DNA of 7,441 bases from Saprospiraceae bacterium. GTDB taxonomy: Bacteria; Bacteroidota; Bacteroidia; Chitinophagales; Saprospiraceae. Positions 5,917 to 7,441 of the stretch are shown here, in pieces. The DNA is taken from contig JABWAJ010000275.1 of assembly GCA_013361075.1 (NCBI GenBank), positions 1-7,441 on the forward strand, in the 5' to 3' direction. The notes under the pieces were generated by a model. The model worked only from the letters and a program-made list of their open reading frames with translations. It searched no databases and was not told where the DNA came from. Every line of letters begins with the position of its first letter. Within the stretch, counting starts at the first letter, position 1. Both the position numbers and the translations under genes were made by a program.

Positions 5917-6839
5917 CGCAGTGGTTTCAACGTATATCCCTGTTCGCGCAGCAAATTGACCACACCCTGTTTTCCCCCCAGGTGACCCGCACCCACTGCA
6001 AAGAAAGTAATTTCGTCATGCATCATACCTTCCATGACCGGTATCCAGTTTTTGTTGCGGCGTACGAGCAGCAAGTCTTCGTATTTGCCCAGGCCATCTT
6101 CGCTGCTGCCCATCATGGCTTGCATTCCCTGAATGTCCTGATTTTTGTACATTTCTACCATCTGGCTGAATTCATCATTGCCGGTAGCATCTTCTGAGTT
6201 GATGGCATCTACCAGCATTTTGGCCTGGACTTTATAGGGGATGCTATCGAACATACTCATTTGATAAGCAGCTGTTTCCAGGCCTACAACCTCTTTCTTT
6301 TGTTCCTGCGCCATAGCGAGGAGTTCAAATTCGTAAGAAGTAGTGGAAGATTCTTTGCTTTGGCCTTTCCCCATTGAAGCGGCTACGTCTTCAGAGGCGA
6401 GCATGGAGAGGAACATGGGCTTGATGCGTTCAAGAAACCCAAGAGGCAGGCCGATTTTTTCAAAATGTGCTTTTACCCCGCTGTATTCATCCTGGGTCAA
6501 CAGGTCGCGCAGGGTTGTATCGTTGTTCATGTACATTTTCATCATCATCGGCATTAGACCGGCAATGTCCATGGTTTCTTCCAGATCAATTTCAAAAGCA
6601 GCGCGTTTGGCTTTTTTGAATGCTTCTCTGGCTTTTTCCGACAAAAAATAATCTGCCCGTGGAATCAGGTGTATGGTGCCAAATAAATAAGAAGGCTTTG
6701 AAAGCTTTTTGCCGCTGATTTCCCACAACAGGGCATTTTCGGTTTCCGCAACAGGTGCCTGGGTTTCCGGCTGGCTCCGGGCGATGGATGCAATAAACAG
6801 AAACAGTACGGGTAAAATCCAGCAAGTGATTTTTTTCAT
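5913..6839 (-). CDS. TraB/GumN family protein with signal peptide
   Basis: The 308-residue protein starts with a Sec-type signal (MKK, a hydrophobic core at about 5-19, then ARS), with cleavage probably near residue 20-22. The mature part is a TraB/PrgY/GumN domain: LWEISGKKLSKPSYLFGTIH (38-57) with the first conserved GxxH (54-57), acidic FEIDLEE (82-88), GLET with E188, RRNKNW at 260-265, and the second GxxH in GAGHLGGKQGV (283-293). Both glycine-histidine motifs and the conserved Glu and Arg are present. Relatives include TIKI, an animal metalloprotease acting on Wnt, and PrgY, which blocks a peptide pheromone. Peptidase activity in the periplasm is therefore possible but unproven here. 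There is a methionine-rich run, LMPMMMKMYM, at 95-104. It begins 5 bases after the DUF3137 gene and overlaps the TMEM220-like gene by 4, which indicates one operon. Confidence 0.88.
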   Translation of the reverse strand: MKKITCWILPVLFLFIASIARSQPETQAPVAETENALLWEISGKKLSKPSYLFGTIHLIPRADYFLSEKAREAFKKAKRAAFEIDLEETMDIAGLMPMMMKMYMNNDTTLRDLLTQDEYSGVKAHFEKIGLPLGFLERIKPMFLSMLASEDVAASMGKGQSKESSTTSYEFELLAMAQEQKKEVVGLETAAYQMSMFDSIPYKVQAKMLVDAINSEDATGNDEFSQMVEMYKNQDIQGMQAMMGSSEDGLGKYEDLLLVRRNKNWIPVMEGMMHDEITFFAVGAGHLGGKQGVVNLLREQGYTLKPLR

Positions 6840-6844
6840 AATTT

Positions 6845-7441
6845 TTAATGTGTTTGATCAAATACCTCCACAATTTTTAAGAGCAGGGTAATGTTTTCAA
6901 AAAATTCTTTAACCAATTCAAAACTCATATTGGAACGAAATATAAACGGCTCCAACAGGTCTTTTGGTTCAGATACGCCGACGTATATTTCACGGTCGTG
7001 AACCGAAAAATAAATGTTCTTTTTGGAAAGGGTACAAAATTCGAGAATAGCTTCCTGCATGGGCTCGGGCAGAATGCTGATGATATGGGTTTCTTCAGTG
7101 GCGTAAACGAGGAACTTCTCGCGGAATTCTTCGTTCATGATTTCCTCATCTACATTGAGGCCACCGTACCAGTTGTAGTTTTTGATGGATCGGGTCAGGA
7201 AACGTCTTTCCTTTCGCGGCCATACGACCAGAGAGCCTTCCGTGGGTTCGTTAAACAGGGCACAGAGGAAAACGCCTTTAAATACGGGCTCCAGTTTGGC
7301 GCTCATGGCTGCATTTTCGCGCACATCCAGCTCGCTCATTTCAAAATCCATTTCGCCCACCTTACCTTTGATGTGGTCTTCACCCAGATAAAACTGAGCT
7401 TTGGTGGAAAACAATGTGCTTTCCAGAAAACGACTTTTGGT
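6845..7441 (-). CDS. DUF3137 family protein (5' partial, C-terminal part)
   Basis: The frame is open from the right edge to a TAA at 6847-6845, giving 198 visible residues. Family members are usually well over 300 residues with membrane segments near the N-terminus, so the missing part probably holds those. Visible hallmarks are FYLGEDHIKGKVG (17-29) followed by F and SE in an alternating beta pattern, FKGVFLCALF (54-63), REKFLVYATEE (107-117), which matches the family's conserved F-VYS/AT segment, and EIYVGVSEP (151-159). A C-terminal helix runs from about 173 to 196. The family's biochemical role is unknown. A TTG at 7414-7412 is not taken as the start, because in-frame codons continue to the edge and the family is longer. 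It is the first visible gene of the cluster with the TraB/GumN-like and TMEM220-like genes. Confidence 0.8.
   Translation of the reverse strand, partial: TKSRFLESTLFSTKAQFYLGEDHIKGKVGEMDFEMSELDVRENAAMSAKLEPVFKGVFLCALFNEPTEGSLVVWPRKERRFLTRSIKNYNWYGGLNVDEEIMNEEFREKFLVYATEETHIISILPEPMQEAILEFCTLSKKNIYFSVHDREIYVGVSEPKDLLEPFIFRSNMSFELVKEFFENITLLLKIVEVFDQTH

Noticed and set aside
7412..7414. TTG as the start codon of the DUF3137 gene
   Set aside because: The frame stays open to the window edge and the family is much longer, so the real start lies outside the window.

Overview
The window looks like chromosomal DNA of a member of the Bacteroidota. This is inferred from the gene families (a TMEM220-like protein, DUF3137, a Tat-type TIM-barrel isomerase-like protein of the kind common in that phylum), the A/T-rich and mostly Shine-Dalgarno-poor translation starts, and the style of the alanyl-tRNA synthetase. 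The lineage below phylum cannot be fixed from this sequence. No RNA gene, insertion sequence, CRISPR array or phage gene was found, and no gene-free stretch exceeds 160 bases.

Layout: (1) Bases 1-462 hold the 3' part of a plus-strand gene for a low-complexity DNA-binding protein. It has four near-identical 22-residue units, each carrying an AT-hook-like KKRPGRP motif, then a short linker and a C-terminal heptad-repeat helix. A strong intrinsic terminator follows at 487-529. (2) Bases 553-1794, plus strand, encode a FAD-dependent oxidoreductase of the geranylgeranyl reductase family. (3) Converging on it is alaS (minus strand, 1833-4460). The two stop codons lie in the arms of a perfect 10-bp inverted repeat. 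(4) Upstream of alaS is a 158-base intergenic region with a repeated 10-mer. (5) A minus-strand gene (4619-5503) encodes an exported sugar-phosphate isomerase/epimerase-like TIM barrel. (6) A tightly packed minus-strand cluster reads DUF3137 (cut by the right edge), then a TraB/GumN-family protein, then a TMEM220-like membrane protein. The spacing is 5 bases and then a 4-base ATGA overlap.

Only alaS has a firmly known cellular role. The DUF3137/TraB/TMEM220 cluster is very probably co-transcribed and acts at or across the membrane, but its function is unknown. The TIM-barrel gene follows it after 47 bases and may be read from the same transcript. The geranylgeranyl-reductase-like enzyme stands alone, so the context does not reveal its substrate. 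Most of the window is ordinary housekeeping and conserved-hypothetical content. The AT-hook repeat protein and the membrane cluster are the parts most worth a second look; nothing here is compelling evidence for a wholly new system.
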